A stretch of 64,000 nt of DNA, taken from positions 3,892,272-3,956,271 of the forward strand of contig NZ_CM001775.1 in NCBI RefSeq assembly GCF_000332235.1, in the 5' to 3' direction. The notes beneath the pieces were generated by a model. It had not been told where the DNA came from, made no database searches, and saw only the letters and a program-made list of their open reading frames with translations. Position 1 is the first letter of the stretch; each line of letters begins with the position of its first letter. Shown here one piece after another: positions 34,658 through 44,607 of this stretch. Origin of the DNA: Geminocystis herdmanii PCC 6308 (GTDB lineage Bacteria > Cyanobacteriota > Cyanobacteriia > Cyanobacteriales > Cyanobacteriaceae). Both the position numbers and the translations under genes were made by a program.

Positions 34658-35845
34658 TTACCATGTACTAGCTTGTCTTTGACGTAAAACCATGCCATAA
34701 ATAGCAACGGTTTGTTGTGCTAATTTTGCCCACTGAAAACGTTTATCTAAGTCATCATAGGCATTTTCTACTAATAATTTGGCATAGTCTTTATTTCTTA
34801 ATACTTCTAATATTCCCCATGCTAAAGAGTCAATGTTATTGGCTTGAGTGACTATTCCTGTTTGCCCATGTCTGACCACTTCTGGAAGCCCACCTGTATC
34901 CGAGACAACTACGGGGACTCGTGAAGCAAAACTTTCTAAGACAACAATGCCAAAAGGCTCATATAAACTAGGAAAAACGGCACAATCAGCAACGGTTTGA
35001 AAAAGATTGAGATCATCATCGGACATAAAACCAGTAAAATAACATCGTTCCCATATTCCTAAATTATGGGCTAAGTCTTTAATATAATTAGTGTTTCCTC
35101 CGCCAATGATGACGAATTTGGCTTTATCTTCAAGGGCATATAATATTTTTGGTGCGGCGTTTAATAAAACATGAATCCCTTTTTCATACGTCATCCTACC
35201 CACATAGTAAATGATTTTTTCGTCATCTCTGGCAAATTTACGCCTAAATTGCCAATAGTCAACATTGGACGATCGAACTTTCTTTTCTGGTCTAATACCG
35301 TTATAGACTATATCAATTTTATCCCAAGGACAACCCAAAGCTCGATGAATTTCATTCCGCATATAAAGGCTACAAACAACCACTCGCCATGATTCATAAA
35401 CGAGATTTCCTTCTTTACTGGCAATATAGGCATGGGTTTCATTATGAATACCATTATGTCGCCCATATTCTGTAGCGTGAATAGTGCCAATGAGGGGAAT
35501 TTTAAAACGATGTTTCAAAGCGATGGCGCTATCTGCCACTAACCAATCATGACCATGAATTAGGTCAAATGTACCTATATTATTGATTAAATTTTCTGCA
35601 GTAGTTCTCATAATATCATTCATATGAGCAACCCATTGAAAAAAATTATCGTCAGGGGGTACACAAATACGATAAATTTTGATACCTTCCACTATCTCAA
35701 ATTTTGGGGCATTACCAAATTCAAGGGTAATTAAATGAACATCATGACCTAATTTGACAATCTCAGGGTATAATTCTGCTACATGACGTGCGATGCCTCC
35801 CACGATTCTTGGCGGAAACTCCCATGATAGCACCAGTATTTTCAC
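34658..35845 (-). CDS. GT4-type glycosyltransferase
   Basis: A 395-residue retaining glycosyltransferase with a GT-B fold. The N-terminus MKILVLSWEFPPRIVGGIARHV binds the acceptor, GHDWLVADSA is the inter-domain motif, and the C-terminal donor domain shows GRMTYEKG and the EPFGIVVLES signature with its Glu pair. The N-terminal part resembles starch/glycogen-synthase-like GT4 proteins of cyanobacteria. Donor and acceptor are unknown. Confidence 0.87.
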   Translation of the reverse strand: MKILVLSWEFPPRIVGGIARHVAELYPEIVKLGHDVHLITLEFGNAPKFEIVEGIKIYRICVPPDDNFFQWVAHMNDIMRTTAENLINNIGTFDLIHGHDWLVADSAIALKHRFKIPLIGTIHATEYGRHNGIHNETHAYIASKEGNLVYESWRVVVCSLYMRNEIHRALGCPWDKIDIVYNGIRPEKKVRSSNVDYWQFRRKFARDDEKIIYYVGRMTYEKGIHVLLNAAPKILYALEDKAKFVIIGGGNTNYIKDLAHNLGIWERCYFTGFMSDDDLNLFQTVADCAVFPSLYEPFGIVVLESFASRVPVVVSDTGGLPEVVRHGQTGIVTQANNIDSLAWGILEVLRNKDYAKLLVENAYDDLDKRFQWAKLAQQTVAIYGMVLRQRQASTW

Positions 35846-35939
35846 GTTGCTTTTTCCTAAAGAATTTACTACAGATCAATTATTAATTATTGATGAATAA
35901 TAATCAATTTTTATTTTTTGTGCATCAATAATTTTAACT

Positions 35940-36027
35940 TCCCATTTTCAATTCTCCATTCTCCATTCTCCATTCTCCATTCTCTATTCTCTATTCTCCA
36001 TTCTCCATTTTCAATTCTCCATTCCCT
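35940..36027. repeat. 7-bp array (ATTCTCC)n before the aldolase gene
   Basis: About twelve units of ATTCTCC/ATTCTCT, ending eight bases before the ATG of the aldolase. It is open in frame with that gene and would encode SILHSPF repeats, so automated start calls here can be wrong. Confidence 0.9.
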
Positions 36028-36034
36028 AGTTACT

Positions 36035-36676
36035 ATGTTAAATAATTGGTTATCTATTTTACGCACTCATCGATTAATTGGTGTAATTCGATCGAATGAT
36101 TTGAATATAGGAAAAAAAAAAGCCCATGCTTTGGCAAAAGGTGGAGTTAGGTTAATCGAGATTACTTGGAATAGTTATCAAGCTGATAGTTTAATTTCTA
36201 GTTTAAGGGAGGAATTACCCCATTGTTATATCGGTACTGGTACAATTCTTTCTCAAGATGATTTAGTGAGATCGATCGATGCTGGGGTACAATTTTGTTT
36301 TAGTCCTCATTATGACTTCAATTTGCTTCAATTAGCTCATCAATGGAAGATTCCCCTGATTCCGGGGGCGTTTTCTCCGACGGAAATTATGACGGCGTTT
36401 AATGGAGGTGCAAAAGTGGTTAAGGTTTTCCCCATTTCTAGCTTGGGGGGGGTTAACTATATTAAGAATATTCGGGCGCCGTTACCCCATATTCCTCTAA
36501 TTCCGACGGGGGGAGTCACCATGGATAATGCTATGGATTATATTAAAGCAGGTTCGATCGCTGTAGGACTATCTACCGACTTATTTCCTGAAAAGTTAAT
36601 GTTTGATGACAATTGGGATATTATGGTACAAAGGATTCAGCAAATTCAACAACAATTGGTTAATATGAATAATTAA
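36035..36676 (+). CDS. eda: KDPG/KHG aldolase
   Basis: A 213-residue class I aldolase of the Entner-Doudoroff pathway, splitting 2-keto-3-deoxy-6-phosphogluconate to pyruvate and glyceraldehyde-3-phosphate. Seen are GVIRSND, the catalytic Glu in LIEITWNS, the Schiff-base Lys in KVVKVFPIS and the phosphate-binding IPTGGVT. I start at ATG 36035 (MLNNWLSILRTHRLIGVIR); the 39 codons upstream are tandem-repeat translation with no family counterpart. Confidence 0.93.
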   Translation: MLNNWLSILRTHRLIGVIRSNDLNIGKKKAHALAKGGVRLIEITWNSYQADSLISSLREELPHCYIGTGTILSQDDLVRSIDAGVQFCFSPHYDFNLLQLAHQWKIPLIPGAFSPTEIMTAFNGGAKVVKVFPISSLGGVNYIKNIRAPLPHIPLIPTGGVTMDNAMDYIKAGSIAVGLSTDLFPEKLMFDDNWDIMVQRIQQIQQQLVNMNN

Positions 36677-36723
36677 TCGTGGATAATTAATCGTTAACAA
36701 TTCATTTTTTGTAAATATCACCT

Positions 36724-37119
36724 ATGAATTCTCAAATTCCTCTACCAAACACAAGAATCAAAAATCATCGTCATGCAGAATCCGTGATGGCGAATAGGGC
36801 ATTAAAAAAAGAACAAATACAACAAAAAAGAGCTAATATTGAGCAATCGATCGAGATAAGTTTTAAGATTATCGTCAACGTAGGAATTTCATTTTTAGCT
36901 ATTTTTAGTATTAAACAATTATTGCCTTACCACTTAGCACAACAGGAGAAACTAGCTGAAATTGATGGAGAAATAGCTAAAATTCAGCCCAGAGTTGAAA
37001 AACTACAGGAAAATTTTAGCACTACATTCGATCCAAAATTAACCCGTAAAGTAATGGAAAAAAACAGCTATAAAGTTGATCCTAATCTAAGTCCTATCTT
37101 TTTCATCAAGCAAAAATAA
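36724..37119 (+). CDS. small membrane protein with coiled coil, unknown function
   Basis: A 131-residue protein. A basic N-terminal region (residues 1-45) precedes one membrane helix (about 49-70, KIIVNVGISFLAIFSIKQLL) and then a heptad-like coiled coil (about 74-105). I do not recognise a family, though the pattern resembles uncharacterised cyanobacterial proteins. It lies 47 bp after the aldolase gene on the same strand. Confidence 0.7.
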   Translation: MNSQIPLPNTRIKNHRHAESVMANRALKKEQIQQKRANIEQSIEISFKIIVNVGISFLAIFSIKQLLPYHLAQQEKLAEIDGEIAKIQPRVEKLQENFSTTFDPKLTRKVMEKNSYKVDPNLSPIFFIKQK

Positions 37120-37127
37120 ATTTCTTT

Positions 37128-37274
37128 CTAACTAGAAGAATTTACTTTATAGGGTGAGCATTCAAACGGTTGTACACCAATTTCTGGTACGGATTCTTCA
37201 GGGGGGCTAAAAATACGGGTAAAAGCCTCTGTCAAATATTTTGTCATGTCTTCAATCATTTTCATGATATTCAT
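37128..37274 (-). CDS. 48-residue small protein, unknown function
   Basis: A short frame that is easily overlooked. It starts ATG at 37272-37274 with a strong ribosome binding site (GGAGGAATAAGG) ending just before it and stops at TAG 37128-37130. The product begins MNIMKMIEDMTKYLTEAFTR and continues with IFSPPEESVPEIGVQP and FECSPYKVNSSS: an amphipathic helix followed by a Pro-rich tail. No membrane segment is obvious. I do not recognise the family. It ends eight bases from the stop of the preceding convergent gene. Confidence 0.6.
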   Translation of the reverse strand: MNIMKMIEDMTKYLTEAFTRIFSPPEESVPEIGVQPFECSPYKVNSSS

Positions 37275-37566
37275 AACCTTATTCCTCCGAATATATTGAT
37301 CCCTTTATTTTTATTATCCGATATAAATAACTCAAAGAGACATAATCTTTACAAAAATTATTATTTTTATCTAAGATTTAAACAATTCGATCGAAATAAA
37401 AATAAGACGAAATATTTTTACTGAAATCAAAGATTAACTAAACTTATTTTTAGTAATTATACTTAGTTTATCTTAAAAATAGTAAGTTTTATCTTGATCC
37501 CTATATATAAACTCAAATTTTTAATAAAGATTTATTTTAGTTAATCGTATCACATCATTAAAATTT

Positions 37567-38532
37567 ATGACCATGAAAGTAGCCGTTATTGGTGCAGGAT
37601 TATCAGGTTTAACCCTTAGTAAAGAATTACAAAAAAAGGGTTTGTCTGTAGATATTTTCGATAAAGCGAGGGGGGTTGGTGGTAGAATGTCGAGTCGTAG
37701 GACATCTTGGGGTTATATTGATCATGGTACACAGTACTTTACAGTAAAACATCCTTTATTTCAAGAATTTTTACAAGATTATGATTCAGTTATATCTGTA
37801 TGGGAGGGGAAATTTGCCCGTTGGCAGGAGGGAAAGTTAACTCCAATTCTCCCAGAAAATCCTCGTTATGTGGCTTCGGTAGGGATGAATAACCTGTGTA
37901 AAAGTATGGGGTTAGAAGTGCGATTACAAACAAGAATTATGGGGTTGGAAAAGTCCACATTTTGGACATTAATTGATGACAATGGGCAGAAATACTCAGA
38001 CTATAATTTTGTGGTTGTCACGGCGCCTCCTGCACAAACCTATGATTTACTGAAGTCTCATAGCAATATCGCAAGTTCTATCGAATCCTTAAATATGTAT
38101 GCTTGTTTTAGTTTGATGATGATTCCTGCAACAAAAGTTAATCTTTCTTTTGACGGAGTAGAGTTTCCCCAACATCCAGTATTAGGTTGGGTTGCCATGA
38201 ATGATAGTAAACCATGGCGAGGAGAAAAAGGCGCGATAGTTATGCAATCAAATTTTGGTTGGGCGGAGGATAATTTAGAAGAAAATAGAGATGTTTTAAC
38301 AGAAATTATGAAAAAAAATACGGAAGATATTTTTAAGGTAAAATTTGGGGAAAATCTTTATGAATCTTTGCATTTATGGCGTTACGCTTTACCGGTTCGA
38401 TCGAACGAAAAAGGTTATTATTTAGATGAAGATAATGGGATAGGTGTATGCGGAGATTGGTGTTTAAAGGGGAAAGTAGAATCAGCTTTTTTAAGTAGTT
38501 ATTATTTAGCAGAAAAATTAAGTAATTTATAA
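37567..38532 (+). CDS. renalase-like FAD-dependent oxidoreductase
   Basis: A 321-residue flavoprotein. The dinucleotide motif VIGAGLSGLTLSKEL (residues 6-20), the FDKARGVGGRMSSRR segment and HGTQYFTVKHPLF are those of the NAD(P)/FAD-dependent amine-oxidase-like renalase group. The C-terminal GVCGDWCLKGKVESAFLS contributes to FAD binding. The substrate is unknown. The next gene begins four bases after its stop, indicating co-transcription. Confidence 0.88.
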   Translation: MTMKVAVIGAGLSGLTLSKELQKKGLSVDIFDKARGVGGRMSSRRTSWGYIDHGTQYFTVKHPLFQEFLQDYDSVISVWEGKFARWQEGKLTPILPENPRYVASVGMNNLCKSMGLEVRLQTRIMGLEKSTFWTLIDDNGQKYSDYNFVVVTAPPAQTYDLLKSHSNIASSIESLNMYACFSLMMIPATKVNLSFDGVEFPQHPVLGWVAMNDSKPWRGEKGAIVMQSNFGWAEDNLEENRDVLTEIMKKNTEDIFKVKFGENLYESLHLWRYALPVRSNEKGYYLDEDNGIGVCGDWCLKGKVESAFLSSYYLAEKLSNL

Positions 38533-38535
38533 TCA

Positions 38536-38967
38536 ATGAATTCATTATTATTAGTGTTAGAAAATTTTTTAAAACTTTTCGGAATATTTTGGATTGCTGG
38601 AGGAATGTTTGCTTTAAAAAGTGCTAAAGAATCTCAATTTATGGATACTTGTTTAGAGCAATTACAACAGAAAAAAGTCGATCGATTAGTGAGTAATTTT
38701 ATGTTGATTGGCGGTATTTTAACATTATTAAGTGGCATTGGCTTACTAATGAATCAAGACGGTGTAATCTTCATTTTATTGATGCTAATTATCAGTCAAT
38801 TGATTTATTTTGACACCAAAAAAAAGAGATTTGCTAAAGCAAAAACCGATGAAGAGAAAGAAGAATATACAATTCAATCTACAACTTATAATGCTTTTTT
38901 AACAAGTATTTATATAACCATAATTGTTGTGATTAAAATTATTTTATCTAAGGTAATTAATCTATAG
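38536..38967 (+). CDS. small integral membrane protein, unknown function
   Basis: A 143-residue protein with four likely membrane helices (about residues 5-27, 54-70, 74-92 and 118-140) and a charged cytoplasmic loop KKKRFAKAKTDEEKEE. No family was recognised. It follows the oxidoreductase at four bases and is probably in its operon. Confidence 0.7.
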   Translation: MNSLLLVLENFLKLFGIFWIAGGMFALKSAKESQFMDTCLEQLQQKKVDRLVSNFMLIGGILTLLSGIGLLMNQDGVIFILLMLIISQLIYFDTKKKRFAKAKTDEEKEEYTIQSTTYNAFLTSIYITIIVVIKIILSKVINL

Positions 38968-39297
38968 CAATCCTGTTATATAAAACTTACTCATAGTTAC
39001 CTATGACGTTTACTTCTTGCTTCTACCAGTCAAGTCGGCTTGATACTGTCCACAAGCGTTGATTCGGGTGTAACCCACCCTACTTTTATTATTCTAATTA
39101 ATTGATTAATCTTGAATAATAACTAATTTTTTATTTAATTTAATCTTTAAATTAAATAGTTTTAACAGTCTTGGTTATCGACTTCATTAAAAGCTAACAT
39201 ATTTAAAAAAAAATGTCAACCTTTATCCCGTGAGTAGGTATAAACAACTATAATAAACTATTAGTTAACAGTTAAAAGCTCTTTCTCCGTCTTCTTG
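38968..39297. other. gene-free interval between convergent genes
   Basis: AT-rich sequence with a GGGTGTAACCCACCCTAC segment near 39068-39085 that relates to the GTAGGGTGGG palindromes elsewhere. No gene was seen. The tandem array at 39298 follows. Confidence 0.5.
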
Positions 39298-39395
39298 CTT
39301 CCTGTCTTCCTGTCTTCCTGTCTTCCTGTCTTCCTGTCTTCCTGTCTTCCTGTCTTCAACCCTCACCAAAAAACTATGATACATCACCAACCTTT
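39298..39395 (+). repeat. 8-bp array (CTTCCTGT)n and CATCAAAAAACT-type motif
   Basis: Seven and a half units of CTTCCTGT (39298-39357), followed by CCCTCACCAAAAAACTATGA and TACATCACCAA, a member of the dispersed motif family. The array is 8 bp per unit, unlike the 7-bp arrays elsewhere. Confidence 0.85.
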
Positions 39396-39430
39396 GCGTC
39401 TTTGGGTGAAAAATCCTCATTACCAAAAAA

Positions 39431-41989
39431 TTAAAGTTGACGGGAAAATTGCCAGACTCTCCACAAATTACCCTGCATTAAAGCACTAGCACCTTTAAGA
39501 TATTGAAATTCTATCACCTCTGGCTTTAATTCCAAAGCAGGTTGCAAGGCTTCCTCTCCCTCTCTACCCTTCCAGTCATAGAGATAAAGAAAACTTAAAT
39601 AGCCATGGTTAAAGGCATTTTCGGGATTCTCTTTAACTAATTTATGGGCAGTTTCGATCGCACTATCAACTTTTTGTTGTAAAACTTGAGAAAGGAGTAA
39701 AGTGTAAAAATAATCTAAATTAGTCTCCGTTTGTAAACGATATTGCATCGCCTTTTCTGTCACCTTTAGATAATCTTGGGTGGGATCATATTGATTGATA
39801 CGAGTAACTTCAGCAAATACGGGAGTTAAACCGTCAATGCCTTGAGATAAATTAGGCGCAAATTGACTAATTTGAGAGACTAAATCTAACTCTCGGTTAG
39901 ACTCTATTGGGGTATCGTTATTAATGGTAACTTTAATTTCGGGAATAACAATTGCTTCGGTTTCACCTGTGGAGTAATTAAGGTAAGTTGCGTTTAAAAT
40001 ATAGTCTCCTTCCGAGAGAGAATTAGGAGGAAACATAGCAGTATTTTCAATTACTTGAAAATCTTGATTAAGTTGCTCAGATGTTAACTTATTAGGATGT
40101 AAATTTCCCATAGCAATATGATGATCATGTGTCCATTTTTCTTCATTGTCAAGGGATTTCCAATCTAAAATTACTATAGCATTATTTAGGTTTTCCCACG
40201 AACCAGACCATTTATAAGTAATAGGAATAGGTTGCCCTGACGGGAAAATTTCGGGTACAATTACTTCATCTAATCTGACTTTACTATCTTGACTATTTAA
40301 GGTTAATACTTCATTAAAAGGTAACTTACGGCGATATAATTTTAACTCACTATCATCGGGTAATTGCCACTGATTAACTATATAAAAATCTCCATTATTT
40401 TCGACTAATTCCACTGTTTTTGGTTGACTCTCAGGAATCGAACCTTGATAGCCTGTTTTGAGTAAAAACCACTCCATAGAATTGACATCTTGATTGACTT
40501 CTTTTTCTCTAACTCCTACTTGTCTCCCGAAAACATGAAAGTTAGGAATTGCTCCATAAAATGAGATATTATGTTGATTAATTTCAGCAGTAGAAGGTAA
40601 AATACCAATATTAGCTCTTAAATAAGGAGTAATCTCGATCGAGTTTGGAATAACCATTGGAGTCGCCCATTTCTCATCCATATAAGGAAAATTTTGCATG
40701 GCTGGGCTAAGATTTTTTGTTAAAAATTCCCCCCCTAAAGGAAAGATATTAAATATCATTAATGCCAAAGATAAGCATACTATAAATATCTTTAAAATCT
40801 TATTTCCAATACTTTGATAACTAAAAATTAATGCGGATATGATTAATGTTAATATGGGTAATAAAGGTAAAATATAACGGGCATCTTTATTCATGTTGAG
40901 AGAAGATAATAAATAGCCCCCCACTAAAAAAACTAGCAACCAAAGGGTTATTAAAATAGTTAAAGAATTATTTTTACTAGAGTTTCTTTTGTTTTGATAA
41001 AATTTAGCTTGAAGATAAGCCCAAAAATTTTTATATTTCTCACTTTTGTTAGTATAATATTTAATCAATAAATAGATGAAGCAAATTAAAGGAATAATAA
41101 CTAAATGCCATGATAATAAATAGGGTAATACTTCCCCGTAAAAAGTCCATGCTTCGATGGTATTTAAAGGTGGATCACCTTCTAATATAGCAGAGTCGAT
41201 CGTGGCTCGTTTACCAGAGGTAAAAATTAATAGCCAATTAGTACGATACCAAGGAAAAAAGACGAAAATTGAGACAACAAAACTAGCAATTAATTGAGTT
41301 AATTTGTGCCATTTTTTATAAATTAAAAGGGAGATAAAAGCAAAGGTAATAGGTAAAAATAAGAAGAAGGCAAAGGTTTGTTTTAACATTACCCCTAAGC
41401 CAAAAGAAATCCCTGATATAATAGCAAAACCCCAAGAATATTTTGTTTTTGTAAAATACCAGTAACTCAAACAAACGAAGCTAAAAATAACGATAACAGT
41501 GAGGGGATAATCAAGTAAAAATTCAAGACGATAACGATATAAAGCTGGAATTAACTGCACTAATAAACAGGCAAATAATGCAATTTTAGAGTTAAAAAAT
41601 AAGACTCCTAAAAAAAAGATGCAGATTAACAAGATGAGACTAAATAAGGATAAAACTAAGTTACCATGATCTACACTTGCCCCTAATGTCAAAAAAAATG
41701 GAGAGGTAATAATATACATTAAAGGGGGTACTTTATTGGATAATAACCAAAATTCTCGCCACCATGAACCATTAAAAAAATCAGGGTTTTTCAAGGCTTC
41801 TTTATATACCATTGTACCGTTGAGATATTCGGAAGGATCCCAAGAGGGTATAGTATTATCTAAACTAAACCAAATTCTATCAATAATAAACCCTAATGCC
41901 CAAATTAAGATTAAACTTATAATAATAAAAATTGGGGATGTTCGATCGACGGATATTTCACTGTTTTTCTGTTGATTTGATAATACCAT
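39431..41989 (-). CDS. GT39-type membrane glycosyltransferase with C-terminal TPR-like region
   Basis: An 852-residue protein. The N-terminal 430 residues hold about eleven to thirteen membrane helices with the PMT/ArnT-like acidic loop (NTIPSWDPSEYLNGTMVYKE), expected to use a polyprenyl-phosphate sugar donor on the outer face. A beta-rich extracytoplasmic region follows (about 430-720). The end (about 740-840) has TPR-like helices (AHKLVKENPENAFNHGYLSF). The acceptor is unknown. Closely similar long proteins occur in cyanobacteria by my recollection. Confidence 0.83.
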   Translation of the reverse strand: MVLSNQQKNSEISVDRTSPIFIIISLILIWALGFIIDRIWFSLDNTIPSWDPSEYLNGTMVYKEALKNPDFFNGSWWREFWLLSNKVPPLMYIITSPFFLTLGASVDHGNLVLSLFSLILLICIFFLGVLFFNSKIALFACLLVQLIPALYRYRLEFLLDYPLTVIVIFSFVCLSYWYFTKTKYSWGFAIISGISFGLGVMLKQTFAFFLFLPITFAFISLLIYKKWHKLTQLIASFVVSIFVFFPWYRTNWLLIFTSGKRATIDSAILEGDPPLNTIEAWTFYGEVLPYLLSWHLVIIPLICFIYLLIKYYTNKSEKYKNFWAYLQAKFYQNKRNSSKNNSLTILITLWLLVFLVGGYLLSSLNMNKDARYILPLLPILTLIISALIFSYQSIGNKILKIFIVCLSLALMIFNIFPLGGEFLTKNLSPAMQNFPYMDEKWATPMVIPNSIEITPYLRANIGILPSTAEINQHNISFYGAIPNFHVFGRQVGVREKEVNQDVNSMEWFLLKTGYQGSIPESQPKTVELVENNGDFYIVNQWQLPDDSELKLYRRKLPFNEVLTLNSQDSKVRLDEVIVPEIFPSGQPIPITYKWSGSWENLNNAIVILDWKSLDNEEKWTHDHHIAMGNLHPNKLTSEQLNQDFQVIENTAMFPPNSLSEGDYILNATYLNYSTGETEAIVIPEIKVTINNDTPIESNRELDLVSQISQFAPNLSQGIDGLTPVFAEVTRINQYDPTQDYLKVTEKAMQYRLQTETNLDYFYTLLLSQVLQQKVDSAIETAHKLVKENPENAFNHGYLSFLYLYDWKGREGEEALQPALELKPEVIEFQYLKGASALMQGNLWRVWQFSRQL

Positions 41990-42140
41990 TTTCTACCTCA
42001 TTAGAGTACAATAAAATTCACTAATATAGCTTAATTTATTCTGGGATTCTATCTTAGAACTCAAATAGTTTAACTCAGTAGGGGCTGTTTTGACTATTCG
42101 ATCGAGCTATATATATGTGAAAGTTAAATTAATTCATGAA

Positions 42141-43514
42141 TTATTGATTTTCCCAATGTTTGAGAAATCTGAGAGAGTCTTGTTTTTGGTGTAATAATTG
42201 CTCGATCGAACTTGATATAATAGAGATTAAACTAGGGGGAAAAAGGGATAAAAAATCTTGGGGAGTAAGTTGACGACTAAAAAAACTATCACATTGAGAT
42301 TTATAATTTACGATGGTTTCAAAAGAGATATAATTGAGAATAAAAATAGTAAAAAGAGAATGGGAAATATCAGGAAAAATGTTACCTTGACACTCAAAAG
42401 TTAATAAATCAAGAATTATTTTTTCAATGTTATTTTGAGGTTTATAAGGTAAGATTGACGGAAGAAAATCAAAAATAGAAACATATTTAAAGTTAGCATT
42501 ATTAGAAACATTCCAAAAAAAATTGAGAGGAATATTTGGGCAAAAATGTAAAGATAAAGCCTCTAACAAAGCAATACTGGTTAATTTTATTTGTAGATAT
42601 AACCTAGAAATATCGAGATTATTTTGACAGTTTTTAATTAACTCTTGAAAAGTAATTAAATCTGGTTCATTATGATAATGATGAAAGACTAAATTAGGGG
42701 AGATGAAATTAATAAATTTATTGGTATTTTCTAAGGCTAAACGGTAATCTTGAATGGTATATTTTTGACTATCATATAAGCAATGATTAGTCTCAGGTAA
42801 TAATAACCATGTGTTTTTAAGAAAATTTTGAACATTAGAAGTGCCAAAACCACTAACATCAAGATTTGCTAACTTCACAGCTTGACAAATAGTAGTAATT
42901 ATATTTGCTTGACTTAAATCTAAATTAAATTCTTGATTAACTATTTCTAACCGTTTCTGAAGTTGTTGAGGGATGGTTTCATTTTCATCTTTTGTCTGAC
43001 GAAAAGGAATAGTTAATTCAATCATGGTGATGATACGAGTTATCAGAGATAAAGGTAAATAAGGTTGTAAAATTTTACCTGCTACTAAAGCACTTAAAAA
43101 CTCATTTTGTCCTTTAAATTGTGATAAACTATCTCCTAAATTAACATCAAAAATTTTAAGTACGATCGAGAAACAGTCATCGGAATAAGTAAGTTGAGAT
43201 TTGATGAAAAAACCATCTTTTTTTTCAATAATAAAAGAGTTTAAATAAGGGGTATAATTAAAAATAATTTTCTCATCTATTTGAAGGTAAACTAAGTCAT
43301 GAAATAATCCTGCTAAAGTAATTAAAGGATCACCAGTATTAGTTAACATGAGAATATGATTAAATGTATGAAAATTGCGCCATTTTTCCGTTAATCCTTC
43401 CATAATCAAGTCAGAAATTTCCTCTATTTTCTCCTTCGTCAAAAAGACACCTAATGCAGTCATAGCTGATTGAAATATATGACGACATTGAAAAAGAGAT
43501 TCTGTTTGATTCAT
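42141..43514 (-). CDS. HD-domain-like protein, function unknown
   Basis: A 457-residue protein. The N-terminal third resembles a metal-dependent HD phosphohydrolase: WRNFHTFNHI, LAGLFHDLVY with the HD pair, and ANLDVSGFG with a later Asp. The remaining 250 residues are helical without a recognised domain. The ligands appear present, so it might hydrolyse a nucleotide, but that is inference. It is a single gene. Confidence 0.65.
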   Translation of the reverse strand: MNQTESLFQCRHIFQSAMTALGVFLTKEKIEEISDLIMEGLTEKWRNFHTFNHILMLTNTGDPLITLAGLFHDLVYLQIDEKIIFNYTPYLNSFIIEKKDGFFIKSQLTYSDDCFSIVLKIFDVNLGDSLSQFKGQNEFLSALVAGKILQPYLPLSLITRIITMIELTIPFRQTKDENETIPQQLQKRLEIVNQEFNLDLSQANIITTICQAVKLANLDVSGFGTSNVQNFLKNTWLLLPETNHCLYDSQKYTIQDYRLALENTNKFINFISPNLVFHHYHNEPDLITFQELIKNCQNNLDISRLYLQIKLTSIALLEALSLHFCPNIPLNFFWNVSNNANFKYVSIFDFLPSILPYKPQNNIEKIILDLLTFECQGNIFPDISHSLFTIFILNYISFETIVNYKSQCDSFFSRQLTPQDFLSLFPPSLISIISSSIEQLLHQKQDSLRFLKHWENQ

Positions 43515-43761
43515 GGGATAATTTACTTTATTTTTTTGAGGGAAAAAAGATTACCAATTTATTCTATTGTCAAGGAAAAGTAATTTTTCTTTATTTTAAA
43601 ATAGTTATCAAGGAGGAAATAGCATTAATAATATAGGCAATAAAAAAGGTTAAAAATTGCCAAATATCTTAATATCTCTTTTTTTTTGATGGATTAAGAT
43701 GACAAAAAATAACCTTTCGATCGAACATTTACTCTTTTACATCATAAGTAAGATTTTTCAA

Positions 43762-44151
43762 TTATTCAAATAAAATAGATTCAAAACAACTTTCTCCTAC
43801 TTCTCTTAACTCTTTGGCAATTTTAGGGTTAGTTTGGGATTGCTTTACTACCTCCTTAAATTTTTCTGCACTGTATCGCTTTCTATATTCTTTCATAGTG
43901 CAGTTGCAAACAGTTTTAGCCGTTTCGGGGGGTAAGCCTTGTTTTTGTGATTCTTTCAAACATTCTTGAGTGGAATTACACCAGATAGAAGCCTGATTTT
44001 GTTTTAAACCTTCTTTAACCAAGCCATCAATACATTGTTGTTGATTAAAAACAACAGGAGTGGATTGGGCAAAAGAGGGGGGAGAAAAAAAGGAGAGAGA
44101 AACGGCAACAAGGGAAAAATTAACGATGGAATAAAAATGCTTAGATGTCAT
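43762..44151 (-). CDS. secreted cysteine-containing small protein
   Basis: A 129-residue exported protein with a signal peptide of about 28 residues (ending PPSFAQ). The mature part has six cysteines (residues 40, 58, 64, 82, 84 and 122), including a Cys-Asn-Cys pair, suggesting three disulfides in a small helical fold. No family was recognised. Confidence 0.7.
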   Translation of the reverse strand: MTSKHFYSIVNFSLVAVSLSFFSPPSFAQSTPVVFNQQQCIDGLVKEGLKQNQASIWCNSTQECLKESQKQGLPPETAKTVCNCTMKEYRKRYSAEKFKEVVKQSQTNPKIAKELREVGESCFESILFE

Positions 44152-44259
44152 AGTTTACAATTAAGTTTTTATTAATAAATAGGATACACTTAATTGAGAT
44201 GAAAAATTACTAAAAAAGTTCCTAACTATATTGATAAAAACAGGATAATATTCTACATT

Positions 44260-44607
44260 TTAATTAGTTTTAATTTCAATCTCATCATTGGGAGATTCTG
44301 GTACATTTTCTTCTACGTTAGCATCAGGGGAAGAGACTTCTTCCACGGAAACGTCATCAGATTTTTTTATCTCTAATGTACTTTCGAGATTTTCTTCTTT
44401 AATTTTTTGTTCTTTTTCTGATGGTTGTAAATTTTCTTGTTGAAGTTGTTGAATTTGTTCTTCCATTAATTGATTACCTCGATCGAAAAATTGTTGAGAA
44501 TCTTGTCCTCTAAATTGAGCGAAAATAGGTTTATTTAATCCATTAAATACTATCATAGAAATAGCGGTAAAACCGACTATAGAGCATAATTTATAAGATA
44601 TTTTCAT
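44260..44607 (-). CDS. secreted acidic small protein
   Basis: A 115-residue protein with a signal peptide (MKISYKLCSIVGFTAISM, cleavage near IFAQ at about residue 31) and a mature part that is Gln- and Glu-rich, with a short coiled-coil-like stretch followed by an acidic, probably disordered tail. GGAGAAAAAG just before the ATG is a good ribosome binding site. The function is unknown. Confidence 0.65.
   Translation of the reverse strand: MKISYKLCSIVGFTAISMIVFNGLNKPIFAQFRGQDSQQFFDRGNQLMEEQIQQLQQENLQPSEKEQKIKEENLESTLEIKKSDDVSVEEVSSPDANVEENVPESPNDEIEIKTN

Noticed and set aside
39376..39489. Short plus-strand frame MIHHQPLRLWVKNPHYQKIK overlapping the end of the GT39 gene
   Set aside because: It has no ribosome binding site, starts inside the dispersed motif and is antisense to a convincing coding end.
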